NCBI GenBank assembly: GCA_003342815.1
Contig: PTEX01000494.1
Location: 119,150-183,149 of the forward strand
Direction of reading: 5' to 3'
DNA: 64,000 nt
Origin: Eudromia elegans
Taxonomy: Eukaryota; Chordata; Aves; Tinamiformes; Tinamidae
The notes beneath the pieces are model-generated. The model had not been told where the DNA came from. It saw nothing but the letters and a program-made list of their open reading frames with translations, and made no database searches. Positions within the stretch are counted from its first letter, which is position 1; each line of letters opens with the position of its first letter. Made by a program: the position numbers and the translations under genes. This document shows, piece after piece, positions 41,301 to 52,600 of this stretch.

Positions 41301-44300
41301 TCAGCGCGCGGCCACCCCGGCGTCGCTGTGACCCGCAGGGCGGCACCGACGTGGAGAAGCACCGCGACCTGCTGGCCGCTGAGAACGAGCGCTTGCGGCG
41401 GGAGGTGAAGGCCTGCGAGGGCGAGCTGCGGGCGCTGCGGCAGCGACAGCCGGGGGCTTGCCTGCCCTGCGAGCACGGCCAGGTGAGTCCCGCAGCAGCG
41501 GTGGCCCCCGCGCGGCGCCCGCAGCCTCGGCAGCTTCGCGCGCTCGCCGCAGGAGAACGGGCAGCTGCAGGAGCGTCTGGCGCAGCTGCAGCGCGAGCTG
41601 GAGGAGGCGCGGGCCAGGCTGGGCGAGCTGGACCTCGAGGTGCAGCAGAAGACCCACCGGCTGGCCGAGGTGGAGCTGCGCCTCAAGGACTCGCTGGCCG
41701 AGAAGGCCCAGGAGGAGGAGCGCCTCAGCCGGCGCCTGCGCGACAGCCAGGAGACCATCGCCAGCCTCAAGGCGCAGCCCCCGCAGGTCAAGGTGAGCGG
41801 GCCCTGTCCTCTCCTGGCCCTCCTGGAGTGCCGGGGAGGTGCTGCTGCCCGCCGGGCGGCGGGTTTGGCGGCGCGGCGGCTGGGTGCTGTGGCGGCGCGC
41901 ACGGCAGCGGCACGCGCGCGGGCTCTTCCCTTGCAGTACATCATCAAGACGGTGGAGGTGGAGTCGGCCAAGGCGAAGCAGGCGCTGTGCGAGAGCCAGT
42001 CGCGAAACCAGTACCTGCAGGAGCAGGTGGGCATGCAGCGGCAGGTGCTCAAGGAGATGGAGCAGCAGCTGCAGAGCGCGCAGAGGACGGCAGCGCAGCT
42101 CCGCGCGCAGGTACCGCGGCAGCCCGCGCGGCCCTGCCGCTGCCCGCGCGTCTTCCGCAGCCGCGGCGGCCGCGGCCCCTTCCTCCAGCCTGAGCACGGC
42201 CCTGCGCCCCGCGGCAGATCGGGCTGTACGAGGCCGAGCTGGAGCGGGCGCACGGGCAGATGCTGGAGGAGATGCAGGCCATGGAGGACGAGAAGAACCG
42301 CGCTATCGAAGAGGCTTTTTCCCGTGCGCAGGTGGAGATGAAGGCCGTGCATGAGAACCTGGCGGGTAAGGGCGGGAGCTGCGTGGGGCACGCAGAGCGC
42401 CCGGCGCTCGTGGGCAGCCCGGCCTGTCCCGGGAAGCCGCGGCGGGGACACGTGCCGTGCGTTTGCAGGCGTTCGGACCAACCTGCTCACGCTGCAGCCG
42501 GCGCTCCGCACCCTCACCAACGACTACAACAGCCTGAAGCGGCAGGTCCGCGACTTCCCCCTGCTCCTCCAGGAGACCCTGCGGAGCGCCAGGTCCGAGG
42601 TGAGGCCCCCCTGCCCCTGCCGCCCCGTGCGCGGTGTCCTCCTGGTGCCACCTCCGCAGGAGGATGGGGCAGTCCAGAGCTGGCAGGGCCGCGATGGGAC
42701 CCCCTTGGCGTCTCGCTCAGATCGGACAGGCCATCGAGGAGGTGAACAGCGCCAACCGGGAGCTGCTGCGGAAGTACCGCCGGGAGCTGCAGCTCCGCAA
42801 GAAGTGTCACAACGAGCTGGTGCGGCTCAAAGGTGCGCGAGAGAGGCCGGCGGCGCCTCCCTGGCCACGTGCGGGCTGCCTCTCTGGGGCTGAGGTGCAG
42901 GGAGAAGGTCGCGTTAAGCACGTGGGATGTTGGACGGTGCCTCCGGAGCACGCGGGGTTGTCCTCGGGCGGAAGCTGTGCCGGGGCCTGAGCGGAGCCCT
43001 GCTCTCCTCCCGAAGGCAACATCCGTGTGTTTGGGCGAGTACGGCCCCTCACCAAGGAGGACGGGGCGGCTGCCGAGGCCGGCAGCGCGGTGACGTTCGA
43101 CCCCGATGATGACGCCGTGCTGCACCTCTCGCACAAAGGGAAGCAGGTCTCCTTCGAGTTGGACAAGGTCTTTCCCCCTAAAGCAACGCAAGAGGACGTA
43201 AGCACGGCCGTGTCCCGCTCCACAGCCCGCCGCGGCATTGCTGGCCTCACAGACCACGCTGCAGGAGGGGCGGCCAGGCCCGGGTGATGCTCCTCTGTGC
43301 CCCGCAGGTATTTCGAGAGGTCCAGGCCCTCGTCACCTCCTGCATCGACGGCTACAACGTCTGCATCTTTGCCTATGGGCAGACGGGGGCCGGCAAAACG
43401 TACACGATGGAGGTAAAGCTTTGTCCCCCTTCCCGTGCTCGCTTCCCCTCGCCGTGCTGCTCGATGTGTCCCAGGCCTCGGCACCATCTCACCAGCGCCT
43501 AGGTGAATAAGGGAAGGAAAAGCCCCAGCTGGGCTCTTCCCTGCCCTCTTGCCTCCTGCTAGGGAACGGCTGCAAACCCAGGCATCAACCAGCGGGCCCT
43601 GCAGCTGCTCTTCGCCGAGGTGCGGGGCAAGGCGGCCGACTGGGACTACGCCATCAGCGTCAGCGTGGCCGAGATCTACAACGAGGCGCTCAGGTAGCGG
43701 CGGCGCGCGCGCTTTCCCAGGGCCCTGCCCTGGGGCCATTCCTCGGCCGTACGGGCTGTTCCCGGCGCTCTGCCTGCGGATCTGGCCGGGCGAGGGGTGT
43801 TCTCCGGTGTTTCTTTCCCATTGCCAACTGCCCTTTCCGAGCGCTGGCGTTGCTCCCAACCTCCCATTTCTTGGCTATCTTCTGTGGCTCCGTTGCCGCT
43901 GCATTTGCTCCGTTTCCTGCCGCAGCTCCGTCTCCTGCCGCTTTTTGTTTTTTCCCTCCGTCTCCCACCCTTTCTGCTCTGACCGCGGACTCTTGGTCGG
44001 TTATATTTAGAACAGACATAGTAGGGGAATCTGAGGGAACGAGAAACATTTGCCTGCCCTGCCCGCGGGGTGGTGGGGAGAGGAGGGCGGAGGGCACCGG
44101 GCGGGATGGAGGGAGACGGGGCGTGCGGCTTGGGTGGGAGTGGGCAATGCGCCTGCTCGCTGGGAGCACGGCCGGGCGCCGGCGGGAAGCGGGAGGCGGG
44201 TGCTCTAAATAGCCCCGGGAGCAGCCAGCGAGGAAGCGGCTACGTGGCCACGGCCGGGCTCGCTGCCCTGGAGCCAACCGCTGCCGGGGCCGGAGGAGGC

Positions 44301-46597
44301 TCCTGGGGCGCCCAGCGAGGCGGCCCCGCGGTCTGGGCTGCGGGCGCTCACGGCTCCCTCCGCGCAGGGACTTGCTGGGGAAGGAGCCCCAGGAGAAGCT
44401 GGAGATCAAGCTGTGCCCTGATGGCAGCGGGCAGCTCTACGTGCCCGGGCTGACCGAGTTCAGGGTGCAGAGCGTGGAGGACATCAACAAGGTGAGGGCG
44501 GCTGCGGTTCTCCGTGCCCGGACGCTTGTCCTGGGCCAAATCACAAAGGGAAGCGGAGGAGGTGGCAGGTCTGACAGGGAGCTAGACACGGGAGTCGCGG
44601 GGTCCTGCAGCGGCATCAGGAGCATCTGTGACGCACTGGGGAGTAACGGTGACCAAAATAGGGCCCTGGGGATAGTGTGACAAGCCCTGTGCTTGGAAGG
44701 CGCCAGCGCTCGGGCAAGCTCGCAAGGGTTTAAAAATAACGCTTGGGGCCTGGGGGGCTCGCAGGGGATTAACGGGGCACCCGAGTTCCCTGCGTCGCGC
44801 TCACGGCCCTGCTGGCCCTCTCCGCTTCCATGCCCCAGGTCTTCGAGCTGGGCCGCGTGAACCGGGCCACGGAGTGCACCAACCTCAACGAGCGCAGCTC
44901 GCGCTCCCACGCGCTGCTCATGGTGACCGTGCGCGGGCTGGACCGCAGCACGGGGCTGCGCACCGCAGGTGGGCGCGCGCCCGCGGCCAGGGTGCGGCGC
45001 CTGCCCGCGCCGGGGCGGGCCGGGCCCTACCGCTTTGGGTCTCTGCCCCCTAGGGAAGCTGAACCTGGTGGACCTGGCGGGCTCGGAGCGCGTGGGGAGG
45101 TCGGGCGCCGAGGGGAGCCGGCTCCGCGAGGCGCAGTACATCAACAAGTCGCTCTCGGCGCTGGGGGACGTCATCTACGCGCTGCGCTCGCGCCAGGGCC
45201 ACGTGCCCTTCCGCAACTCCAAGCTCACCTACCTGCTGCAGGACTCCCTCAGCGGGGACAGCAAAACCCTCATGATGGTGCAGGTAGGGCCGGCCGGCCC
45301 GGCTGCCTCCGTGTACTCCGGGTGCATGTGGTGTCCCCACACAGGACGGCGGGGAGACGCTATCCCCTCCCCTGCCTCCATCCCCTTCCAGGCTCCTCCA
45401 TGCCCTTCCCTCCAGAAATTTGCCCCAGATGCCTGCGTCCTCCCTCCTGCGCCTGGGGCAGCCCCTCGGGCCTTGCCACCTGCTGTCACTTCTCTCCACG
45501 TCCCTTTTCCTAGACAAATGTGGCCCTGTTTAGTGGGGGAGGAGAGAGCTTGATCCCCAGGGACACATGGGCCTCGGCCGAGGCGCTCCGGGCGAGTGGC
45601 GGGCGCTCCGTGGGGCGCAGCGGGTTGGTGACAGCCGCCTGGCCGTGAGCGGGGCGGTGCCGTCACGCCGCGCCTGGCCGCAGGTCTCACCCGCCGACAA
45701 GAACAGCAGCGAGACCCTCTGCTCCCTCAAGTTTGCTGAGCGGGTTCGTTCCGTGGAGCTGGGCCCCGTGTGCCGCCGGGCCGAGCTGGGCTCCTGGCCC
45801 AGCCAGGAGCAGCTGGAGGTAACGGAGCGACCACCGCCCCACGTCCCGTTCGCGTGGGGGCCCCGCCCCGGCGCCATGGGTGCTCCAGCGAGCGGCGGCT
45901 GGGTCCTCTTCCCGTGGGGATGTAGGCGTTGGGTGCGCGGCCAGGGCTGGGTCCTCTTTCCCCGGGGACGTGGGCGCTGGGTGCGTGGCCGGGGCTGGGT
46001 CCTCTTTCCCTGGGGACGTGGGCGCTGGGTGCGTGGCCGGGGCTGGGTCCTCTTTCCCCGGGGACGTGGGCGCTGGGTGCGTGGCCGGGGCTGGGTCCTC
46101 TTTCCCCGGGGATGTGGGTGCTGGGTGCATGGCCGGGGCTGGGTCCTCTTTCCCCAGGGACGTGGGCGCTGGGTGCGTGGCCGGGGCTCCCTCCTGGGGA
46201 TGCCTACCGGGCAGAGCCGCCCCAGGGAGCACCGGGTACTCGGCCTCTCCAAGCCCCTTGGCACCGAGCTGGGCCTGTCCCACGCGGGCTCAACGGGGCC
46301 GGGCCCTTGACTCTCCGCACAGGGCGACTCGCCGGGGGCCGCCCGGGGCCACGCGGCGCCCGGCCCGGGGCCACCCTCTGCCCGCACTGCCTCCATCCGC
46401 AGGAAGCTCCAGACCGCAGGTGGGCAGCACCAGGGCACGATTCCCCCCTCCTTGGCGGCACCTGCGGCTGCCTCCATGCGACACGGTGCCGGTGGCACCC
46501 ATGGGGCAAGGGAAGGGGGAGCAGCCCGAGGCGCGGCAGGGGCGGCGCGGCCCCCGGCGGGCACCCAACCCCTCTCTCCCCTTTGGTTGCAGCGTGA
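32211..46597 (+). CDS. KIFC3: KIFC3, C-terminal-motor kinesin (kinesin-14 family)
   Basis: Exons: 32211-32336 (candidate first), 38808-38939, 41339-41482, 41553-41792, 41937-42110, 42218-42365, 42469-42599, 42721-42832, 43016-43197, 43308-43412, 43563-43693, 44368-44491, 44839-44968, 45054-45283, 45684-45818, 46323-46419, 46593-46597. About 780 residues: coiled coil to ~residue 390, neck [20 protein letters not shown], then the motor with GQTGAGKT (P-loop), NERSSRSHA (switch I) and DLAGSERVG (switch II). This fits a minus-end-directed motor; mammalian KIFC3 acts in apical transport, adherens junctions and centrosome cohesion. The motor half is close to human KIFC3. The N-terminus is isoform-dependent; the 38808 exon is phase 0 at both ends and joins to [11 protein letters not shown] human coiled-coil segment I recall just before that point was not found here. 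The last intron join gives a C-terminus of RRKLQTAA, which is uncertain. Confidence 0.92.
32795..33040 (+). repeat. degenerate ~30-bp tandem array
   Basis: About seven to eight imperfect units built on TAGCTTTGGG(C/T)TGGACATGGG with variable spacing, immediately downstream of candidate exon A. It is too diverged for an exact unit length. Confidence 0.6.
34178..34350 (-). repeat. (AAAAT)n pentanucleotide microsatellite, i.e. (TTTTA)n on the minus strand
   Basis: About 34 AAAAT units with one 4-base unit near 34245 and another near 34339. It abuts an AT-rich block (33800-34177) on the left and a CpG-rich block beginning at 34380 on the right. Confidence 0.97.
34380..36300 (+). promoter_or_regulatory. 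KIFC3: CpG island with exon-like segments, probable KIFC3 promoter
   Basis: Dense CpG over nearly 2 kb, with donors at about 34856 (CCCG|GTGAGC) and 35609 (GGCGG|GTGAGT). A well-formed 48-base internal exon at 35711-35758 sits between TTTCTTTTCCAG and GTGAGC. These look like noncoding 5' exons of KIFC3. Long minus-strand open frames here are GC artefacts. Confidence 0.5.
36861..36952 (+). repeat. four-copy 23-bp tandem repeat with alternating forms
   Basis: Units CTGAGCCTGACCCCTAACTC+CAC and CTGAGCCTGACCCCCAGCTC+CTC alternate A-B-A-B, so the array is a twofold 46-bp higher-order repeat. It lies in the KIFC3 5' intron. Confidence 0.9.
39008..39060 (-). mobile_element. short CR1 3'-terminal relic
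   Basis: About 50 bases (ATCACAGAACCACAGAAGGC followed by TTAAGGCTGGAAGAGACCTT) matching the extreme 3' end of CR1, just after the 38808 exon of KIFC3. Confidence 0.75.
39803..39898 (+). other. KIFC3: candidate KIFC3 first coding exon B ([19 protein letters not shown])
   Basis: ATG at 39803 (CGCCCCATGGC) opens 32 codons to the donor CAG|GTAGGG in phase 0. It sits in a local CpG-rich patch. It could splice to the 42-base exon at 40943-40984 and then to 41339, skipping exon 38808. Prediction only. Confidence 0.4.
40943..40984 (+). other. KIFC3: candidate 42-nt acidic exon ([14 protein letters not shown])
   Basis: Excellent acceptor (CTCGCTCTCCTCCTCCCAAG) and donor GTGAAG, phase 0 at both ends, so it can be included in KIFC3 without disturbing the frame. 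It encodes a charged, Glu-rich segment just before the coiled coil. Confidence 0.4.
45898..46185 (+). repeat. 48-bp minisatellite, six copies, in the penultimate KIFC3 intron
   Basis: Six head-to-tail 48-bp units (45898, 45946, 45994, 46042, 46090, 46138), starting GCTGGGTCCTCTTTCCCCGG and rich in GGG runs on the plus strand. Copies 2-4 are nearly identical; copies 1 and 5 are more diverged. Because 48 is a multiple of 3 and the unit lacks stops, several frames stay open through it on both strands; these are not genes. Confidence 0.97.
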
Positions 46598-47061
46598 GGC
46601 GGGGGCAGCCCCAGCCTGCAGGTGAGCGCGGGTGCCGAGGGCCGCCCAGAGCACCACGGGGCGCGCAGGGACCGGCGCGCTCGGCCAGGGCTGCAGCGCG
46701 CTCCTTCGCAGCAAGCTGAGGCCGGTGGCTGCGTGAGGGCACGCAAGGGTGCGTCCTCCTGCCCGTGGTGCTGCAGCCCCCTCCGGCCACCGCGAGGCAC
46801 CGCGGCCATCGGCCCAACCCTCCGCCCGCAGCCCTGCGGACGCTTGGGCTCCAGGAGCGCCCGTGCCAAGCGCCGGGGTGGCCCCCAGCAGCGCTGGGGC
46901 CCTCAGCAGGACCTGGGTGCCCGTGCGCCCCGCACAGGCCTGGGGACATCCTGCCCCAGCCAGCAACTACGTGACCTCCACCTAAGAGACTGAGCGCACG
47001 GAGGCCTCCTCCTCCCCACGGCCCCTCCCGGCGTGACACCGCTCCTTAAAGCAAAGGAAAC

Positions 47062-47067
47062 AATAAA
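47062..47067 (+). other. KIFC3: poly(A) signal AATAAA for KIFC3
   Basis: ACAATAAATTAAAC about 470 bases after the predicted stop. Further AATAAA copies lie at about 47122 and 47160 in an AATAAT-rich patch. Confidence 0.7.
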
Positions 47068-47179
47068 TTAAACTTTTGTAAGATGAGATGTTTCTATGTA
47101 TTTTAATAATTATTAATAATAATAATAATAAATCCTGTTTTGTAACAAAACTTGTTTTAAATAAACTCTTGAAGGCAGC

Positions 47180-48770
47180 TCCTGTGCACTGCTCTCAGTC
47201 TGCTCCTAGGGGCACTGCCCCTTCCGTGCGTCCCCCGGCCCGCGATGGAGCCCCAAGGCTGGCGGCACAGGCCGGGTCAGGCAGCGACGCTGGGAGCGGC
47301 GTGCGGCTCCCTCGATTAGCAGGAGATTTGCTGCTCTTTAAGCCCTACCTAATCCCTGGTGCTGATAAATCCCCATTAGCTCGGGCTCGCAGATCCAGTG
47401 CGCTGGGGCCCGGGTTTTAACAGCCTTACCCAGCATCACTAAGTGGCCCCGTGAAATCCAGAGCGCCCGAGTCCCGTGCGACTAGGAAAGAAAAAGAATC
47501 AAGGAGAAAACACAGCAGCCGCCCCCAGCCCCTGCAGTAGCTCCAGGAGGAGCAGGGATGCCCTGCAGGGATATGCAGGAAAAAAAGAGCTGCTTTTTTC
47601 TTCCAGCGCTGCACAGATTTCGACTCCGACATCTCCCTTCCTGCTCCCCTGAGACCGCGGCACGCAGCGCTGGGAAGGGCTCCGGCGAGCGCCCGGCAGC
47701 GAGGAGGCAGCAGGTGGGCAGCTCCCTGTCCTCCTGCATCCCCGAGCAAGGGGCAGCGCCCACCCCTGCACCCACGTCCCCGCGCCGGGCGGCTCAGAGC
47801 AGGGACCATGCCAGGCAGGAGCGCGGCCCAAAGCCCCGCTCCGTGCAGGATACACCAACGCAAGGACGGGATACAAGCTGGGACGCACCCATTAACACCC
47901 AGGGTGCCAGCACGTTGGCCGGGCGCGAGGGGGTCGTGGGTCAGCCGCTCCGGGGGGCTGCTCGGGTGCAGCCAGATCCAGGGAGCCCGCGGGGAGCTGC
48001 ACGGTCCCTCCACGGAACAGAACAGCTCCTGTGGGGAAGCCGCCCAGCTGCGGAAGCTGCAGACACTCCCACGCTGCCCTCCTGCTCCCCAAACCTCGGC
48101 TGCGCTTGGCTCAAGGATGGGCTTGGGTCCAGCTTTCCCGGTGGCTCCACCAGACATACCCGAGACCAGCTCTCCTGTATTCCCAAACGCCAGCAGCCGA
48201 TTTAATAACTCCACAGAGAAGCAGAGACAGAGCCCCGCATAAAGCCCAAGGCGGAGCCTAAACCAGGTGCGACACTGCTGAGATCCGCCGGAAAGGGGAG
48301 ATGGGGAGGAGATCCGCACCAGACCAGGGCGGATAAGCAACAAATGATGACACGGCTATGAAACCTGGGAACTACTGAACAGAGCGAAACCTCTCCCAGG
48401 ATTTCAGCGAGCCACGTCGTGGAACGGTCTCACAAGGACTGGGATGGGACCCGTGTATCCACTTAGTCATCACAGCTTCTGAGCAGGCAGGGTGAGAACA
48501 GGGCAGGCTCCCCTTCCAGACATCCAGAAAAGAGAGCCCTATTTTCCCTGTAAGCTCCCAGCCAGGAGCCCTGCTGAGGTGAAGAGCAGTTAAAGAGATT
48601 CAAGCGTTTAACACAATTTTAAAAAAAAAGTTACAAATCTTTTTAATAAAATTCATTATAAGTTATAGTTTCCTCAAGAACAGGCTCCAGTGCATAATGG
48701 GAGAGAGGCTGGGAGGAGAAGAGGAAGCACCAACAGGAATCTCTTCCCCAGAGGAAAGAAGAAAGGACAG
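47180..48770. other. KIFC3-KATNB1 convergent intergenic region
   Basis: GC-rich to about 48.2 kb, then AT-richer. I see no spliceable exon, repeat family or RNA gene. The long minus-strand frame at 47426-48343 has no recognisable family features and is not called. Confidence 0.5.
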
Positions 48771-48787
48771 AAAGGTTCAGACAGCCA

Positions 48788-48793
48788 TTTATT
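48788..48793 (-). other. KATNB1: poly(A) signal AATAAA for KATNB1
   Basis: On the minus strand CAATAAATGG occurs about 840 bases after the KATNB1 stop. 48,794-49,627 is then its probable 3' UTR. Confidence 0.6.
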
Positions 48794-49627
48794 GAAAAAG
48801 AAATGTCTGAGAGTCCAGTGGACGAAGACATGAGCCCGTGTCCCTGTGCCTCCACCCTCCCAAACCCTTGCCCTCAAACACACATGGCAAGTCCTGCTTA
48901 AGTTGCCTATTTTAACAGATTCAAGTAGACCTCAGGTCCCAACGACAGGCTGAAGATAACTTATGTGGTCCAGGGTTTCCAGTAGAGAAGCTATGAGACA
49001 ACATCCTCCCCAAAGAGGTCCTTGAGATTGTCCCCGGCAAGGTGGCACGGTGGTCCGGCTCACGGTCTTGAAGCAATCCAAAAGGGGCCAGGCCCGGATG
49101 CCAGCAGATGAGGTCAAGTCCACGCTGTAGGAAGAGGGCACTCCATCAAAGAGCAAGCTTTGTGGGGCAGAAACTGCAGTCCACAGGAAAGAAAAACAAA
49201 AAAAGAAATAAAAAGAACAAGCCCAGCTGGTCCCAGCTGCCGAGCCAAGTAACAAGAACCAGCAGAACACGTGGGTGAAGGAAGGACGAGAGCGGGTCCG
49301 GAGCCCTCCCGGCAGGGAAAGGCCAGCACACAGAGACAGAGCAACCAATGATGATGAGACGAAGAGCTGAAATTAAGCAGCTTCCCTACAAGGACTTTTC
49401 AACACCCTCAGCCAGCCAGGACCCCTCACCCAGCAGAGACATCTCCACTCGGGTTTTTAAGCCAGTCCTTAAGGCACTGGGTTTGGGCAGATGACCAGAC
49501 GGTCAGCCGGGTTCCAGTTCCCTACTGTGCCAGAGAAAGAGATGGATACACAGCAAGACAGGTGAGATCCAGCTGGACCAAGAGCAGAGGGGAATTTGGC
49601 CACCTGTGTGTTTGCACATGACATCCG

Positions 49628-52600
49628 TCACTCCAAGACAGCCATGAGGAGATGCAGCTCCCGGAAGGCACTACCATGGCGGCCGCTGAGCCCAGACTTG
49701 TTCTTGACAATGTTGCTGATGTTTTTGAGCTGCTTGTAGCAGAGCTTGCATTTATGGAGCCTGCAAAGACAGAGAGCAGACACAGCAGGAATCTTCAGCT
49801 GCTCCATGGAGATGTTTGCTCCTGGAGGGCCTGAGATCCAATTCAACCAGGAGAAGAAACCTAGGACCAGCCATGGGCCTGGAATAAACTGGAATTTGAG
49901 TGTGGCTGTGGAGAAACAACATGCCCTCAGCCCACATCCTGATGATGCGAGAGAACAGCAATGGTGACAGGCTCTCCTAGTTATCCCTTTGGCAGGAAAG
50001 CCTTGGGAGGAAGAAGGTGCTTTTCCTCAAGAGTCCATTCTCAGAGCAGATCTGGTAATAGATCTATTCTAGTGAGAGAGACGGAGCTGGGAATCCAGGG
50101 CCTGACTGACACCCCAAATGCGTTGGGAGGTAAGAGGCGCAGCCCCGGGGCTGGTTTTATTCCTTACACTCACTCACTTTGCCTAGGTATGACCCCAAAC
50201 ATGGAGATAGAGAGGAAAAAGCAGCCCTTGATCCTTCCCTCCAAGATCAGAAGGGAGACACGTGCAGTGTTTGGAAACAAAAGGGAAGGTGTGCCCAGCC
50301 CCGCACCAAAACCTCCATGTAAAGGGGCAAAGCTCACCCGAGGGAAGGGCTGGGCAGGAGGGAGGGGGTGGAGTGCCTCACCTTTCCTCTCTGGTGATGT
50401 CCACCCCAACCGAGGGGGGTGCAGCCAGGATGTCCGTGATCAGCGGCAGGAATCGCTGCAGAATGAGCTTTAGGGATGTACAGCCAGTCTGTACATAACT
50501 GAAACACAGAGAATCGGGTCCCACTTAAATTTAACTCCTTTGCTCCCAGCATGTGGCTGTAAATACCACATAGCCCTCATAGATAGTCAGTCACTGAGAA
50601 AAACTTCCTTAAACAACCCCCTTCCATCACTTGTCACCAGGAGAGGAAAGCAAACACAAGGACCACGGTGGCCTTCATTCAAGATTGACAAGCTGAGCCT
50701 ATTGGAAAGGCCCTCGCTAAGCGGACAACTGTTCTGTTTGAGAGCAGAGAAGCCCTTGTCCCCCTAACCCAACTCATGTTCTAGCGGCCTCACCTTTCGT
50801 ATTTACTTTGGAGTAGTTTTTCTATCTGTGGCAGGACTATAGTGCACAGATCCAACTTCCAGAGAGACCTGGAAAGAAAAGGATATGTTCCGAGACTGGA
50901 CACAGGCCTTACAAGGCACATTCACCACCAACAACTCTTTCTCACAAAAATAAGCCAGGCAGCCGCACTCTCCCTCACTGTTCACTGACTCCCCCTTCTG
51001 ATACAAAGTGGCAGGTTCTGTCATTTTCATTGCCTCCTGGAAGAATCGTTCCCTGCAGCTCTAAGACTTTCCTCGTGCGACATCATTTGCCTACAGAAGA
51101 GGTCCTGTGTGGTTCCAGCCCTTAAGGGACCTCAAGGTCTGACTAAAAGCAAATGCCTTCCACCTTGTCCCTGCATGTTGGCCAAGAGGCAAGTACAAAG
51201 CAGTACTCCCCATACCCAGGCAGATGGTTCTCGCGTACCCCAACCGCTTCCCCTGCGAGACTTACGCTTTCTGGTTGACAATATTCAAGAGGTCGACAAC
51301 AACAGAGAGATCGTTGATGGCCACAGCAGAGTCTACAGAGGTCTGAGAGAGAAGGGGAAGTAGAAGAGATTTATTGCAAAGGTGGAACTGGCTAGACTAA
51401 CTGCAATTAGCAAGTGCTGGTTTCCAAACACAACGCAGAGGAAGTGTGGAAATTTCTTTAGGGAAGAGAGGACAATTATTGTATGAAAAGCTTCTCTCCC
51501 CATTCCTATTGGGCCATTCAACTACAGTTTGGACAGGACAGCACTCTGTGGTGCACCGCTGCAGAGAAAGTGGTGAAAACCCACATTTTGCCTATGCAGA
51601 GACAGAATCTGTCCCAGCCCAGTCAAAGAAAGCCACTCAGTTGCTGCCCTACTGAACCTCCAGTGCTTCCATATCCTTGCCTTAATGTCACCAGTGCTCC
51701 ACACAGCCCGCACGGTGTCCAGGTTCTTGTGGCGGCTGGTGAGCACCACGCACATGGTCTCGTGGCCCTTCCTGATCTGGGACATGGCCTCCTCATCCAC
51801 GAGCTCAGCCTGGCTTTGGTTTTTCACAGTCTGCAAAGAAAGACACCAATGGAGAAGCAGTAACAGGGCAGCAGGATAGTGCAGAAAAGGTGGGAGCTTT
51901 CACATGGCCTCAGTGAGAGCAGATTTTGGCCAGGAAATACCGACTTCCACGTGGGCTGTTTTAAAAACATTTTGAATTGGAAATGGTCAATTTGTTCCAA
52001 CTCCAACTACTCACTTCCACCATTTCTACTAGGTTAATCACAAACAGAAGTCTGAAGCCTTGCAAAAACCTTCAAAAGTAAGAAAAGAAAAAAGTACAGA
52101 AAAAATAAGTTTCATTTCATGCAAGTCCTACTATTCAAGGCAAAATGTTTGTCCGAAATCAACAAATGCTATTAAAAAAGCACAAGTCTTCTGCCATTTA
52201 ATAGCTGCTAAGTTTGATTCCTGCAAAGGCCATGCTGGAAGCTCTGCTTCATCAGTTCACATTTAAAGTTTGGGATCATGAAGGTGGCTCTGGTTCTTCT
52301 CCCTGACTGGATCAAGGCACATCCTCCTTAGAGGGGCAAAGAAGCACCTGAGATGCAAGAGGCAGAGATTCTTGCGAAATAATTGCACACATGTAATGGT
52401 AGACATCAGTTTTTGAAGTGAATCACTGTCTAGCATGTGGAATGGATCAGTATCCTTGTTCTCCACTTTAATCACACGTTTTCAGTCAGCATGGACCAGC
52501 ATTGCTGTGTTTGCATCAGTCTACTGCCAGGCACAACGAGGGCTCCATCCAGCAATTCCGAGCTACTTATTCAAGAGGAACTGCAAGTCAGGGCAGTTAT

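Noticed and set aside
41069-42520. 483-codon minus-strand frame
   Set aside because: Antisense to consecutive KIFC3 coiled-coil exons and their short introns.
45530-46966. 478-codon minus-strand frame and several plus-strand frames
   Set aside because: Kept open by the stop-free 48-bp minisatellite; the periodic peptide is an artefact.
47426-48343. 305-codon minus-strand frame between KIFC3 and KATNB1
   Set aside because: No recognisable domain, no splice signals, and composition typical of GC-rich noncoding DNA.
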